64,000 bases of DNA, taken from assembly GCF_000013345.1 (NCBI RefSeq), contig NC_007777.1, forward strand, positions 186,001 to 250,000, given 5' to 3'. The notes below the pieces were generated by a model that saw only the letters and a list, made by a program, of their open reading frames with translations, was not told the origin of the DNA and searched no databases. Position numbers and translations under genes: made by a program. This document shows, piece by piece, positions 52,149-61,514 of this stretch. Positions within the stretch are counted from its first letter, which is position 1. Every line of letters begins with the position of its first letter. This stretch comes from Frankia casuarinae (GTDB taxonomy: Bacteria > Actinomycetota > Actinomycetes > Frankiales > Frankiaceae).

Positions 52149-53610
52149 CCCCGCCGAAGCCGCCGCCCCGACCAGCGGAGCCGCCACCCCCGCCTCCGGG
52201 GAAACCGCCTCCGCCGCCGAACCCGGCACCGCCCCCGAACCTGCCCGTACCGCCCTGGCCCGTGGCCCGGCCCGGGCCGGTTCCGGACCCGCTCCGGGTG
52301 GCCACCTGCGGGGTGTCGACCACGACCTTGTCGCCTTCCGACAGCCCGGAGACGACCTGCGTGAAGCCGCCTCCGGTGGGTCCGGTCGTCACGGTCGTGG
52401 CGGTCTTCCTGCCGTTGGACAGGACGTAGACCGTGGGCTTGCCGTCGGCCTGAGTGATCGCCGCTGTCGGGACGACCAGAACGTCGCCGAGCTGCTTGTA
52501 GGTCAACGAGACTGTCGCGGTGTCACCCGCGTGCATCCCGCCGGGGCTGCCGGTCACCTTGATCATAACCGGGAAGGCTGCCGTCCCTCCGGAGCTCGAC
52601 GCGATGAGGCCGACCGACGACATCGTCCCGTAGACCGTGTTCCTGCCGGCGTCGGAGGTGCCCGCACCGCCCTGGCTCGCGGGACCGGAACCGGCTCCCG
52701 GCCCGCCGCTACCGCCAGTTCCACCGCCACCGCCGCCACCGCCGCCACCGGGGAGCCGGCCGATCGGCACGCCTCCGGTGCCACCCGTGCCCGGCACGAT
52801 CGTCGCCTGGTCGCCCTTCGCGATCAGACCGACCCCGCTGGAGTCCACGGTGGCGTTTACGATCCACGAGTCGGTGCTGATCACCAGGATCTGTGCGCCG
52901 GACGACGAGCCGGACGAGCCCGACCCCGAGCCCGACCCCGAGCCCGACCCCGACCCGGCGGCCGACCCCAGGCCGGACGAGGCGGCGCCGCCCGATCCGG
53001 ACCCGCCTGCCGAGCTCGCGGATCCGCCGGACTGGCCTGATCCGCTCCCGCCGGAGGATGCCGCCACCTGCTGGCCGACCACCAGGGACAGGCTCGCCAC
53101 GACACCCTTGACCGGTGCGGTGAGAGTCGCGCCGTCCAGCGCGGCCTGCGCGGTCGACACCCCGTCGGTCGCGGTCGTCACCGAGGCCTGATCGACGGCG
53201 AGCTGTGTGCTGGACGCCCCGGAGTCCTGGTCGGAGGCTAGCTTGGCCTGGCTGTTCGCCAGCGTTAGCTTGGCTTGGACGAGACTCGCGGTCAACGACG
53301 CCGAGTCGATGGTCGCCAGCGGCTGGCCGGCGTTCACCGGGTCGCCCTCGCCCACCAGGACGCTGGTGACCTTCCCCGCCGCCGTGAAGTTCAGGGCTGC
53401 CTCGGTGGCTGGTTCGATCGTTCCGGTCGTCGTGATCGACTGTTTGATGGTCCCGATGCTGGCGGCGACGGTCCGCGACGAGGGGGCGGCCGGCCCGGAC
53501 GAACCGCCGCGGGTGAACACGTAGGTCGTGACCGCCGCGGCGACGACGACTGCCGTGACCGTGGCGACCACCCACCGGTGGCGCGCGATCAGCCGGACTG
53601 GAGAGATCAT
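52141..53610 (-). CDS. HlyD/MacA-type membrane fusion protein
   Basis: 489 aa. An N-terminal membrane helix ('RWVVATVTAVVVAAAVTTYV') is followed by the lipoyl half-motifs 'ALNFTAAGKVTSVLVGEGDP' and 'DGATLTAPVKGVVASLSLVV'. An alpha hairpin lies in the usual place, then a beta barrel and 'DVLVVPTAAITQADGKPTVY'. Gly/Ser-rich linkers (about residues 190-240 and 275-310) and a Gly-rich tail are expanded. It is the first gene of the minus-strand exporter operon (53610 to 46703) and should link the MacB-like permease to the wall. The operon carries two such adaptors, which is unusual. Confidence 0.9.
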   Translation of the reverse strand: MISPVRLIARHRWVVATVTAVVVAAAVTTYVFTRGGSSGPAAPSSRTVAASIGTIKQSITTTGTIEPATEAALNFTAAGKVTSVLVGEGDPVNAGQPLATIDSASLTASLVQAKLTLANSQAKLASDQDSGASSTQLAVDQASVTTATDGVSTAQAALDGATLTAPVKGVVASLSLVVGQQVAASSGGSGSGQSGGSASSAGGSGSGGAASSGLGSAAGSGSGSGSGSGSGSSGSSSGAQILVISTDSWIVNATVDSSGVGLIAKGDQATIVPGTGGTGGVPIGRLPGGGGGGGGGGTGGSGGPGAGSGPASQGGAGTSDAGRNTVYGTMSSVGLIASSSGGTAAFPVMIKVTGSPGGMHAGDTATVSLTYKQLGDVLVVPTAAITQADGKPTVYVLSNGRKTATTVTTGPTGGGFTQVVSGLSEGDKVVVDTPQVATRSGSGTGPGRATGQGGTGRFGGGAGFGGGGGFPGGGGGGSAGRGGGFGGGG

Positions 53611-53799
53611 GAGCCGCCGTTCGCGGATGGCAACTGATTCTGCACGGCGGCAAGCATCGCGGGGATAGCTGAACCTGGCCTTTACGGCACCTGTGCGTCA
53701 GCTATGAGTTCACCGGCCCATCGTCGCGGTTGGCGGTCGGGTCGAATGCTGGTGATTGATTGATGTGAATCCGGGGTTTGTGTTGTCGTGCCGTTCCGG

Positions 53800-54309
53800 C
53801 GGTGGTTCGCTGCCGGTGCCATTGCTGCTGGAGGCGATGGTCGACGCGCTGCTGGCCGGAGTGACGTCAGACCTCGACGAGCGCCAGCCCTGGCACGACC
53901 AGGTCGCCCAACTCGCTCATCGTCTGCACGAGGCACGGCTGTCTCGCCGCGACGGTGCTCGGCTGTTCGCGGGCGTCTTCTTTCCCCTGCCCGACGCGCT
54001 GGCGTACGGCGAACAATTGGTCTCCGCTCTCCGCGTGGGGGGACTGTCCAGCCGAGATGCCGCGTGGTCGACGGACACGATCACTTACTACGTGGTCAGT
54101 CACAGCACTGAGGAACAACTGAGGAACAACTCGCCGCCGCTCTGCCCGATCCGTCCGCGAGCGCCGCACGGCTCATTGGCCCGGTCGGTCCACGACGTCA
54201 CCCGCAGCTGTTCGCTGCGCTCGACCATCTCCCTGCTCCGCACCAGAAGGAGCACTTCGACTTCGGCCTGCGTCTTGTCATCGGCGGCATCCGCCGTGCC
54301 GTCGGGTAA
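53800..54309 (+). pseudogene. TetR-family regulator remnant broken by an 11-bp tandem duplication
   Basis: 'PWHDQVAQLAHRLHEARLSR' and 'RDGARLFAGVFFPLP' match the C-terminal ligand domain of TetR-class repressors. After 'SHSTEEQL' an 11-bp duplication (GAGGAACAACT at 54110-54131) shifts the frame. Removing one copy restores 'STEEQLAAALPDPSASAARL' through 'FDFGLRLVIGGIRRAVG' to a TAA at 54309. The N-terminal helix-turn-helix is also absent. It lies next to the exporter operon, which it may once have repressed. Confidence 0.78.
54110..54131. repeat. 11-bp tandem duplication disrupting the TetR remnant
   Basis: Two perfect copies of GAGGAACAACT. Deleting one copy restores the reading frame exactly. 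Confidence 0.95.
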
Positions 54310-54984
54310 ACAGGATCATGGGCGGCCGGTGCCTACCCGCGGCGATCCGAGTACCGTCGCCCAGGCCATGAGATGGCCCTCGGCCACGCGCCACGCGCCA
54401 CGCGCAAGCCGTCCAACACGATCGCGATCCGCGTGGTGCGGTGCTCCCTGCTGGCGGTCGGATTGGCAGACCTGACGGCCTGCTGCTATTGGGAGATCAG
54501 GGTATCTGTCATTGGTAGAGTAGAGACACGGTCGACGCCGGCTCGCCGGCCGGTCATTTCATCATCGCGGGCAGCTCCGCACCGCGAGGGGCAGTGGTCC
54601 ACTCGGGCGCGGGACGTATCGTGCCGCTGCGGACGCGCCCGCTGAGCATGGCCGAGCAGGACGTCGACAAGCCGACTGTGAGCCTCGCCGCGCCACGCCC
54701 CCGACGATGTGGCGCTGCAGGAGCAGGCAGAACACGAAGACCGGCAGGCAGGCCAGGTCGCTGCCGGCCCCCAGGCCGCGGCGATCCCGAGCACCGTCGG
54801 CACGAAGCCGATGGTGATCCGCACCTGGATGCACAGAGGGATGGCCTTGCTCGGGTGGTAGGCGGCCCGGGTGAGGCCGGTGACCACAGTAGTCGTTGGG
54901 GACGGGGCTTCTCGTAGGTCAACTCCTGTACCGGTGTGCCGGAATTTCCTAGAAACCGCGGTCCGTCGCCACCACGATGGTCCC

Positions 54985-55391
54985 ATGATCTTGATTACTG
55001 GTGCGACCGGCACCGTCGGTCGCGAGGTGCTGCGCCTCCTAGTCGGCCGGGGCGCCCGGATTCGGGCGATGACGCGAGAACCAGCCCGTCTCCGTCTTCC
55101 TGATGGCGCGCTGATCGATGTCGTGCAGGCCGACTTCGAACGTGCTGACTCGCTCCACAGCGCGGTCGCTGGTGTGGACAGCGTCTTCCTGCTGACCGCT
55201 CCGAGCCCCACCGGCTCGGTCGCCGAGCATGACCTGGCCATGATTCAGGCGGCCCGTGCCTACGGCGTCCGGAAGGTTGTCAAGCTGTCCGCCATCGGCG
55301 GGAAAGCCGATGACGCCGACAATCTGCCCTCGCCCAGGCACCGTGCCGGCGAACAGGCGCTGGTCGCCAGCGGACTGACCTGGTCCGCGCC
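54985..55391 (+). pseudogene. NmrA-like NAD(P)-binding protein, 3'-truncated
   Basis: Starts 'MILITGATGTVGREVLRLLV' (Rossmann loop) and continues with 'ADFERADSLHSAVAGVDSVF' and 'ARAYGVRKVVKLSAIGGKAD'. This is the azoreductase/NmrA type. Similarity ends at 'ALVASGLTWS' (about 55385), before the substrate-binding half ('ILRP..F..N'). The following sequence belongs to another gene fragment in a different frame. The 54310-54984 interval upstream holds no convincing gene. Confidence 0.75.
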
Positions 55392-55940
55392 GGATTCGAT
55401 CCGTCCATCGCGGACTCCGCCGTCGACGGCTACCAGCTCGTCCGGGACGGCGGTAACGCAGTCATCACCGACGATGTCGACCTGTTCGATATCAGGCCCC
55501 CGGCCAGCGCGGCTTCGTACGCGCCGAGTCCTGATGCGCCCAGCGGGCCGGCTCGGGCAGGGCAGATCCCGCCGGATCGGAACCGGGCCATGGCGAGGGC
55601 GGCGGCGCTTGAGGATCGGCTGTTCGCGACCGCGCCGCCACCGACGCGGGGCCGGGAACATGGTGCCTTCGGCCGGACCGTGCGCGGGGAGTGGGTGACC
55701 GCGGATCTGGTCGGCCCTTCCAACCTGCGCCTTTTCCTCGGCGTCCTCGACCGGCCGCTGGAACCCGCGCAGCTGGGCGCCTACCGCCGGCAGCGTGGCG
55801 CCGCCAGCCGCGACTTCGATCGGCTCCAGGTTGCCGTCGGGCGGCGGTTGATGGTCGTCGTGGCCCGTGGCACGGACCGTGAGCCCGACTGGGTGGAAGT
55901 GACCGGCCATCTCGGGCCCCCGCAGGCTGGCGAGGTCTGA
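55383..55940 (+). pseudogene. C-terminal fragment of an unidentified protein
   Basis: A protein-like frame with no start codon at its head runs from the NmrA break to a stop at 55940: 'LVRAGFDPSIADSAVDGYQL', 'NLRLFLGVLDRPLEPAQLGA', 'RRLMVVVARGTDREPDWVEV'. The first ATG in frame is at 55590. The family is not recognised. The direct join to the NmrA fragment points to a deletion that removed the end of one gene and the beginning of the next. Confidence 0.4.
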
Positions 55941-55999
55941 CGCCGGGACCCATCGACGAAGTCTCCCTACGGCGGCGCGCACGGCGACGCTAGAAGGTG

Positions 56000-56834
56000 T
56001 CACAGGGCGGACCCTGAGCGTAGGAGCCGGGGATGGTCAGGGCGTAGCCGATCAAGGTGATGGGCGGGACCGAGGACGGCTTGCCGGGCGGCAGTCGCGA
56101 GGATGGCCTGTGCGCGGGCGGGGAGGCCGAGCCGGTTCCAGTGGAAGATCACGTGTAGTGCGATGATGGCACGTATCCAACGGGTAAGCTGGCCCTCTTC
56201 GCGGAGCTTCCGGAGCGTTCCGCCCGCGTCCTCGAACGCGTCGAGCCAGCTGCCGAGGAGGTCTGCGCGGGCTTCGCCGACGAGGAGACGGTGGACGTCG
56301 CCTGTGAAGGAGGCCCAGACCTGCGGGTCCGACGGCGGGTTGGCGAAGACCGAGCGCTGCTCTGCGATCCGTGCCCAGACATCTCCTTGCTCGTTGAAGT
56401 CGAGTCCTGCGGTGCGCATGAGCGCCGTGCACAGCACGAGGGAGTGTTCGCGCCGGTCGGTCGGGTTGGTGGCGAGGAACGACAGCAGGTGGTTGCTGTC
56501 GTGGTGGAACAGCTCGTGGGCGGCCGTTCATGCTGGCGGGGCCGCCGAAGGCGTGGACCTCTGGCTCGTAGATGTCGGCGGTCCAGCGGACTCCATCGGT
56601 GAGCAGCGCGTGGGGGCGGTCGGTGGTCGTGTCGTACTGGCCGTCCGTGTCCTGCGCGGTCAGGTAGCGGATGCGCCAGGCGCCCTTGCGGATGAAGAAC
56701 CAGGAGGTGATGAGCCCGTCCGCCTCGGCGCGGGGCAGGATGCGCGCCAGGTGACCGATGGCTTGGTCTTCCCGCCCGCGGGGCTGCGGGCCGGGGTAGC
56801 GGATGTTCAGCTGTTTCCATGGGGTCTCGTGCAT
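56000..56834 (-). pseudogene. Thiopeptide-type bacteriocin biosynthesis protein (LanB C-domain), frameshifted
   Basis: Starts 'MHETPWKQLNIRYPGPQPRG' 14 bp after the LanC stop. 'ADGLITSWFFIRKGAWRIRY' and 'DIYEPEVHAFGGPASMN' are hallmarks of the TIGR03891/SpaB_C domain, which eliminates glutamate from glutamylated Ser/Thr in RiPP dehydratases. After 'ASMN' one extra G (near 56527) shifts the frame; the next frame continues 'AHELFHHDSNHLLSFLATNP' to a stop at 56000. A stand-alone elimination domain is normal in FxLD-type and thiopeptide clusters. No precursor peptide, LanB N-domain or methyltransferase gene was seen nearby. Confidence 0.8.
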
Positions 56835-56848
56835 GTCGGGCCTTCCGG

Positions 56849-57600
56849 TCAGCAAAGCAGGAGGCAGGCGTCCCAAGACGTCGTGGTCCCGGCCACGGCG
56901 AGCTCGGCCCCGGCCGACCCGTCGAGGAAGCCAGGGGATGCGTCCGCCGCAGCGGCGGTGTCCTGGTGCAGACGCAGCAGCGGTGCGAGGGCGATAGGGG
57001 TTCGCGCGTCGGCCGCGATCCGGCGTGCGGTGGCGAGTAGCCCGGCGGTCCCGTGGCAGAGGCCGGGTTCAGTGAGCCGGGCCAGTTGGGCCGGGTCGCG
57101 GATGCAGGCGGCGAACGCCGTTTCAGCGAGGTGCTCGCGGGTGGTGTCGCCGAGGGCGCGGGCGGCGAGCTGTTGGGTGCGGGCGATACCCGGAGCGCCG
57201 TAGCACCACGATGGCCGCAGCGGGCCGCGTTGGCGGGGCTCGCCGCAGTCGAGGTCGTCGAGCGTGACGAACTCCGGCCACCACGATCCTTCGCTGGCTG
57301 GCCGCCGCCAGGTATCGAGCCACTGGCAGATCGTCCTGAGCGCCTGTTCCTGTCCGTCGACTCGGACGCCGTCGAGCAGGGCGAGGGCCAGAAGCGCGGC
57401 GGGGCCCGTGATGCCGTGGGCGATCCCGTGGTTGCCATGCCCACCGGGCGGGCCGGCCTTCGTGCGGCTGGGGCCGTGGGGGCACCACCAGCCGGGCAGG
57501 CCGTCGATCGGCTCCGTGAGAAGCACCAGGTAGGCGAGGACCTCGCGGAGCAGGTCAAGATCGTCGAGGCGGCGGGCTACGACGCCGAGCCCGGTCACCC
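56849..57600 (-). pseudogene. LanC-like lanthionine synthetase, 5' part replaced by IS66 sequence
   Basis: The C-terminal ~245 residues of a LanC cyclase. 'GNHGIAHGITGPAALLALAL' holds the catalytic-site His region, and 'RPSWCYGAPGIARTQQLAAR' and 'EPGLCHGTAGLLATARRIAA' carry the zinc ligands (Cys, and Cys-His). LanC proteins are about 400 aa; the first toroid half is missing. The frame is fused in phase to an IS66 transposase N-terminus (57600-58132), giving one open frame of 427 codons. The zinc site is intact but the fold is incomplete. Partner of the frameshifted gene at 56000-56834. Confidence 0.82.
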
Positions 57601-58132
57601 CGCCGGGCCGGGCGGCCACATGACGGCGCCCGCAGCCGCACACGACCCGGTAGAGATCATGCTGGGTCACGGTCGACCCGGGCCGGTTCGACATCGTGGG
57701 ACTGGTGCGAACGGGCGACCCCCGCCGGCCTCGCCCCGGCCAGCGACACCCCACAGTCACACACCCCGACCGGAAAATGCGCCTCGACCCGGTCCGGGTC
57801 CTCCCGCCAAGCCAGCGTCCACCCGTCCTGCCCGGCTGCTTACCACGTTTCTTCTTCCCGCCCCCGGCGGCACGGCGCTCAGCCCGGTTCGGCCCCACCC
57901 GGCCCGGCAGCACCCCGTCCGACGACGGCGGCAACGACGGGTTCCCCGAGTTCCGCGAGCCCGCCCGCCTCAACCGGTCGACCTCCGCCGCCAGCTCCTC
58001 GACCCGACGTTCCTGCCCAGCCAGCCGCTCCTCCCGCTCGGCGATCCCGGCCCGCAGCTGTTCGATCAGCCCCGCCCGCGCCACCACGAGAGCAACCAGC
58101 TCCTCACGCGACATCTCCTCCGGCGGCGGCAC
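57600..58132 (-). mobile_element. IS66-family transposase N-terminal remnant fused in frame to lanC
   Basis: 'VVARAGLIEQLRAGIAEREE' and the following coiled coil ('RRVEELAAEVDRLRRAGSRN', 'SGNPSLPPSSDG') are the IS66 TnpC N-terminus. The zinc-finger part reads in two frames: 'LAWREDPDRVEAHFPVGVCD' and 'SLAGARPAGVARSHQSHDVE' lie in another frame between two single-base indels (near 57830 and 57690). Past these the frame returns at 'GSTVTQHDLYRVVCGCGRRH'. The rest of the transposase is gone. The two indels compensate, which is why the open frame runs on into LanC. Confidence 0.75.
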
Positions 58133-58242
58133 CCCACCACATCACCACACGCACCAGATCCGATGCGCCACACATCAGCCAACAGTCGGACCCGGAACGA
58201 GCGCCAACCACTCACAGCAACATCAACAATGAAGCTGAATGT

Positions 58243-58521
58243 TTACGACGGGCCATGGTGCGGATCATGGCCCAGTGGACGAAGGTGGCAGAGCTGGCCG
58301 GGTCGCGTTCGTAGTCCCGAGCGAGGCGGCGGTGGCCGGCGATCCAGGCCAGGGTGCGGTTCCACCACCCACCGCTTCGGAAGCGGCTGGAAGCCTTTCT
58401 GTCCTTCCTTCTTCCGGACGATCTCCACGGTGGTCTTCATGACGGTGGCGGCCCAGGTCACGAACCGGCCGGCGAACCCGCCGTATGCTCGGACTACTAC
58501 GAGACCTCCGTCCCGCTCCAC
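58243..58521 (-). pseudogene. IS5-family transposase 3' remnant
   Basis: 'GRFVTWAATVMKTTVEIVRK' and 'GQKGFQPLPKRWVVE' are followed, after a one-base insertion near 58360, by 'RTLAWIAGHRRLARDYERDP' and 'FVHWAMIRTMARR' in the next frame. This is the conserved C-terminal DDE segment (final Glu and the R-x6-R helix) of IS5/IS427-type transposases. Earlier parts are lost. The flanking 58133-58242 and 58522-58824 sequences show no gene. Confidence 0.75.
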
Positions 58522-58824
58522 GGCCCTCGGCCGGCCACGAACCTGCCCGCCACCAGACAGGACAGAGGTTGTCGAGGAACGTGAGCAGGCTGTCCGGTGG
58601 CCGGTAGCGTTGGGCCTACGACTCTCGGACGCGAAGACCCGCGTACGTCAGGACTGCTCCCGCCCTTCCCGGCATGCCCCGGTCAAGGCTGTCCTCAGCT
58701 ACGTCGTCCACGAACAGGAACCGGCAGCTGGGGGCGGTGAAGTAGTGGTCGACCAGCAGTTGGCGGGCGCCGTCGCGGTCCTGACGGTTCGTTCGTTCGG
58801 GCGCTGACGCATGGTCGGCGGCCG

Positions 58825-59118
58825 GTGGCGATCACCACCGATAAGGCACCTGTCTACCCGAGGCTCCTCGACGAGCTGTTGCCTGGGATGCCTGCCATGT
58901 CGACGCCGCCCGGGAGAACAACCGGATCGAAGCCGACCACGGCCGACTCAAAGCACGACGCCGCGCGGGCTGAAATGGCTGCGCTCGGTCCAAACTCTCA
59001 GCGCCGGACACGCCTTAGTCCAGAACGTCCGCCGCGGCCACTTCCGAACTCGGGATCGACAGCAACCCACAGCTGAGGCTGGCCGCCGCGTTCACCGAAC
59101 TCGCTACCGCTATCTGAC
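58825..59118 (+). pseudogene. IS6-family transposase 3' remnant with two frameshifts
   Basis: Three consecutive frames spell the C-terminus of an IS6/IS26-type transposase: 'AITTDKAPVYPRLLDELLPG', then 'CHVDAARENNRIEADHGRLK', then 'LKWLRSVQTLSAGHALVQNV' 'RRGH'. The final DDE Glu lies in 'IEADHGRLK'. The N-terminal half is absent. It marks the right end of an IS-rich debris field (56.8-59.1 kb). Confidence 0.75.
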
Positions 59119-59244
59119 CGACAGACGCCCCGGCCCGCTGGCATGCCCAGCTTCCCCGTAACGCAACAGAGCCCCCGGGGATCACCCTCGGCTTGCTGGC
59201 AGGCGGACACGTCGCCGACGGCCACGTCCGCGCCGGCGCCGCCG

Positions 59245-60312
59245 TCAGTCCTTTCCGAACAGGCCGAGATAGCGGCGGGAGCTGTTCGGGCTCAGGTTCG
59301 GGTTGTGCAGGGAGGATTGCACGTTGTCAGCTTCCGCGTTGTTGTAGTAGGCCTCGTAGGCGAGGAGTCCGGCGTTCGCCGCGAAGAACTCGTGCATCTT
59401 CTCGATGTAGAACGGGTTGTCGCCGCCACCGCCGGTCGAGCGCACCAGTCCCCATTCGGGGACGGCGAACCGCTTGCCGTGGGCGCGGGCGAAGGCGGCG
59501 ACGGTGCACAGCCCGGAACGCTGCTGGCATTGCCGGGTCCAGACCTGCTCCGTCGTGGACGCCGGATAGGAGTCGTAGGAGTCGATGCTGACGACGTCGA
59601 CGTAGGCGTCGCCGGGGTAGGCGGACCAGACGTCCGCGCCGCTGCCGGGCAGGCTGTCGCGGTGCGCGGTCATGTTCCAGTCGATCTTCACGTGCGGAGC
59701 GGTCGACCGGATCGCGGTGGCGGCGTGTTGGAAGCAGCTTTTCCACGCCTGCGGATCCCGGACGTGCCACCAGAACCAGTCCCCGTTGAACTCCCAGCCG
59801 AGGCGCACGTAGGCGTCGCCGCGGCCGTACTTCGACAGAGTCTGCCCGAACTGGGCCCAGTAGCCGTCGTACTCACCGCGAGCGCACGCCTGTTCATTGC
59901 CGTTCTGCGGGTACAGCGGTTGCGCCACCGACAGCTCCCCGGGAAAGGCTGCCCGGGTGAACGCCCCGACCGGCCAGGACGCCGTGGTGATGCTCGGCCA
60001 GTTGGCGCGGTCCGTGAAAACGATCGCGAGGTCGACGGGACGGCGGGTCCACGCCGCCCACGCGGTCACGTCTGCCGGGAAGTTTCCATTGGCGCCGGAT
60101 ACCCAGCCCAGCCCGGACGGTGCCGGCTCCACGGCGGAGGGGGGCGTGGTGGTTGGTGACGGCCGCGGAGCGCGGGGACGCTCGGGCTGATCCGAGCAGG
60201 CCGCCACGCCCAGCACAACAGCCATCACCATCGTCAGTGCGGTCAGCGGCATCCATAACGGCCTGCCCGGGCGAGCCCGGTACCCGGCCCGACCTCGCTG
60301 CCGGGCCGTCAC
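59245..60312 (-). CDS. GH26-like glycoside hydrolase lipoprotein
   Basis: About 355 aa from a GTG at 60312 (open to 60375; ATG also at 60252). A basic N-terminus precedes a lipobox ('MVMAVVLGVAACSDQPE'). After a Pro/Thr linker the catalytic barrel shows 'YVRLGWEFNGDWFWWHVRDP', with the probable acid/base Glu, and 'GKRFAVPEWGLVRSTGGGG', with the probable nucleophile Glu. This arrangement is like GH26 mannanases and related actinobacterial enzymes. It should act on a beta-glycan outside the cell. 'YLGLFGKD' closes the protein. It stands alone between the IS debris and a regulator gene. Confidence 0.8.
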   Translation of the reverse strand: MTARQRGRAGYRARPGRPLWMPLTALTMVMAVVLGVAACSDQPERPRAPRPSPTTTPPSAVEPAPSGLGWVSGANGNFPADVTAWAAWTRRPVDLAIVFTDRANWPSITTASWPVGAFTRAAFPGELSVAQPLYPQNGNEQACARGEYDGYWAQFGQTLSKYGRGDAYVRLGWEFNGDWFWWHVRDPQAWKSCFQHAATAIRSTAPHVKIDWNMTAHRDSLPGSGADVWSAYPGDAYVDVVSIDSYDSYPASTTEQVWTRQCQQRSGLCTVAAFARAHGKRFAVPEWGLVRSTGGGGDNPFYIEKMHEFFAANAGLLAYEAYYNNAEADNVQSSLHNPNLSPNSSRRYLGLFGKD

Positions 60313-60567
60313 GCTGCACGTTCCATCGGGTCCCTCGGTCCTTCCTGGCGCTCCGGTACCACGAAAACCAACCATACCGTTACGTCAGTGTCGTATCGGA
60401 CAGTCGTCGCGGATGTGGCGGGCGAGCCCAGGATCGATCATGCTGGCAGGTCGGTCGATCGCGGCGATCAGATGCCGGAGAACACCGAGCCCCCGCGGGT
60501 ACTGCTCCACGGGGACACCTGGACCTGCTTGACTTCGATAAGAGTGGCGGCGTGCCGCCATATTTGC

Positions 60568-61410
60568 TCAGTTGACGGCACGCAGGCTGGTACCGCCCCT
60601 CCTGCGCAACCGGTTCAACGTGTCGGCGGTCGTGTCGTCGGCGGGAAGGAATACCACCAGCTGCTGAGCATCGGCGGGTGGGAGCTCCAGGACCTCGCGG
60701 TCAAGCCGCAGTTCACCAACCACGGGGTGTGTCCACCGCAGCGGACCGCGCCGTGGTAGCGCGTGCCGGTTCAGTCGCTGGGTGAAGTCGTCGCCGGCGA
60801 CCGGAGCGAGTTCCGCCCTGAATTGGGCCGAGCGCTCGGCCGACGGGCCGTGCCACAGGTCGAAGGCTCGTTCGTCGGCGATCTGATCCCATTCCGGGAA
60901 GACCTCGCGGGCGCGCCTGTCGGTGAAGACGAAGCGCGTGAGGTTGGGCCTGTCGGTATCGAGCAGCCCCGACGGTCGGGCGACCAGGTCGAAGCCACTG
61001 GTGTACGCGAGGATGTCACCCAGGCGGTTGGTGACCAGTGCGATCCCTGGCTCGAGCTGGTCGAGCAGCTTGAGCACTGTCTGCCTGACCTCCAGCCGAG
61101 GTTGGGTGAGCGGGCCGATACACACGCCAGCGGCGATCTTGGCCAGGTAGCGCAGGTGCTCCCGCTCGGAGACGTCGAGGCGCAGCGCGTCGGCGAGCGC
61201 GTTGACGACGGAGGCCGATGGGTTGCGGTCGCTCCCCTGCTCGATCCGGACGAGATACTCAACGCTGATTCCTGCCAGCGAAGCCAGCTCCGACCGCCGT
61301 AGCCCCGGGACGCGGCGCCGGGGGCCTGCCGGCAGGCCGAGCGTCTCGGGCCGGGTGGCATCGCGCCTGGCGCGGAGGAAGTCACCCAGCGGCGTACTCA
61401 CGCTCTTCAC
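60568..61410 (-). CDS. XRE-family regulator with MmyB-like ligand domain
   Basis: 280 aa from a GTG. The N-terminal helix-turn-helix reads 'TPLGDFLRARRDATRPE' and 'GLRRSELASLAGISVEYLVR' with 'IEQGSDRNPSASVVNALADA'. The C-terminal MmyB-like PAS-type domain has 'PGIALVTNRLGDILAYTSGF', 'TRFVFTDRRAREVFPEW' and 'LRWTHPVVGELRLDREVLEL'. Actinobacterial members repress divergent oxidoreductase genes and are thought to bind fatty-acid-like ligands. The divergent FMN reductase at 61515 and the palindrome at 61444-61468 fit that layout. Confidence 0.9.
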   Translation of the reverse strand: MKSVSTPLGDFLRARRDATRPETLGLPAGPRRRVPGLRRSELASLAGISVEYLVRIEQGSDRNPSASVVNALADALRLDVSEREHLRYLAKIAAGVCIGPLTQPRLEVRQTVLKLLDQLEPGIALVTNRLGDILAYTSGFDLVARPSGLLDTDRPNLTRFVFTDRRAREVFPEWDQIADERAFDLWHGPSAERSAQFRAELAPVAGDDFTQRLNRHALPRRGPLRWTHPVVGELRLDREVLELPPADAQQLVVFLPADDTTADTLNRLRRRGGTSLRAVN

Positions 61411-61443
61411 TGTAAGACCGGCACGGCCTCGGTACGCCGTCCG

Positions 61444-61468
61444 AGGCTGGCCCTATCAGGGCCAGCCT
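61444..61468. promoter_or_regulatory. Operator-like palindrome between divergent regulator and reductase
   Basis: Arms AGGCTGGCCCT and AGGGCCAGCCT (11 bp, perfect) around ATC. It is placed 34 bp from the regulator start and 46 bp from the reductase start, where it could control both. Confidence 0.7.
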
Positions 61469-61514
61469 GCGCTCGGTCTGGCTGCCGCTGCCGGCGCGAC
61501 CGAACATGTGACGC

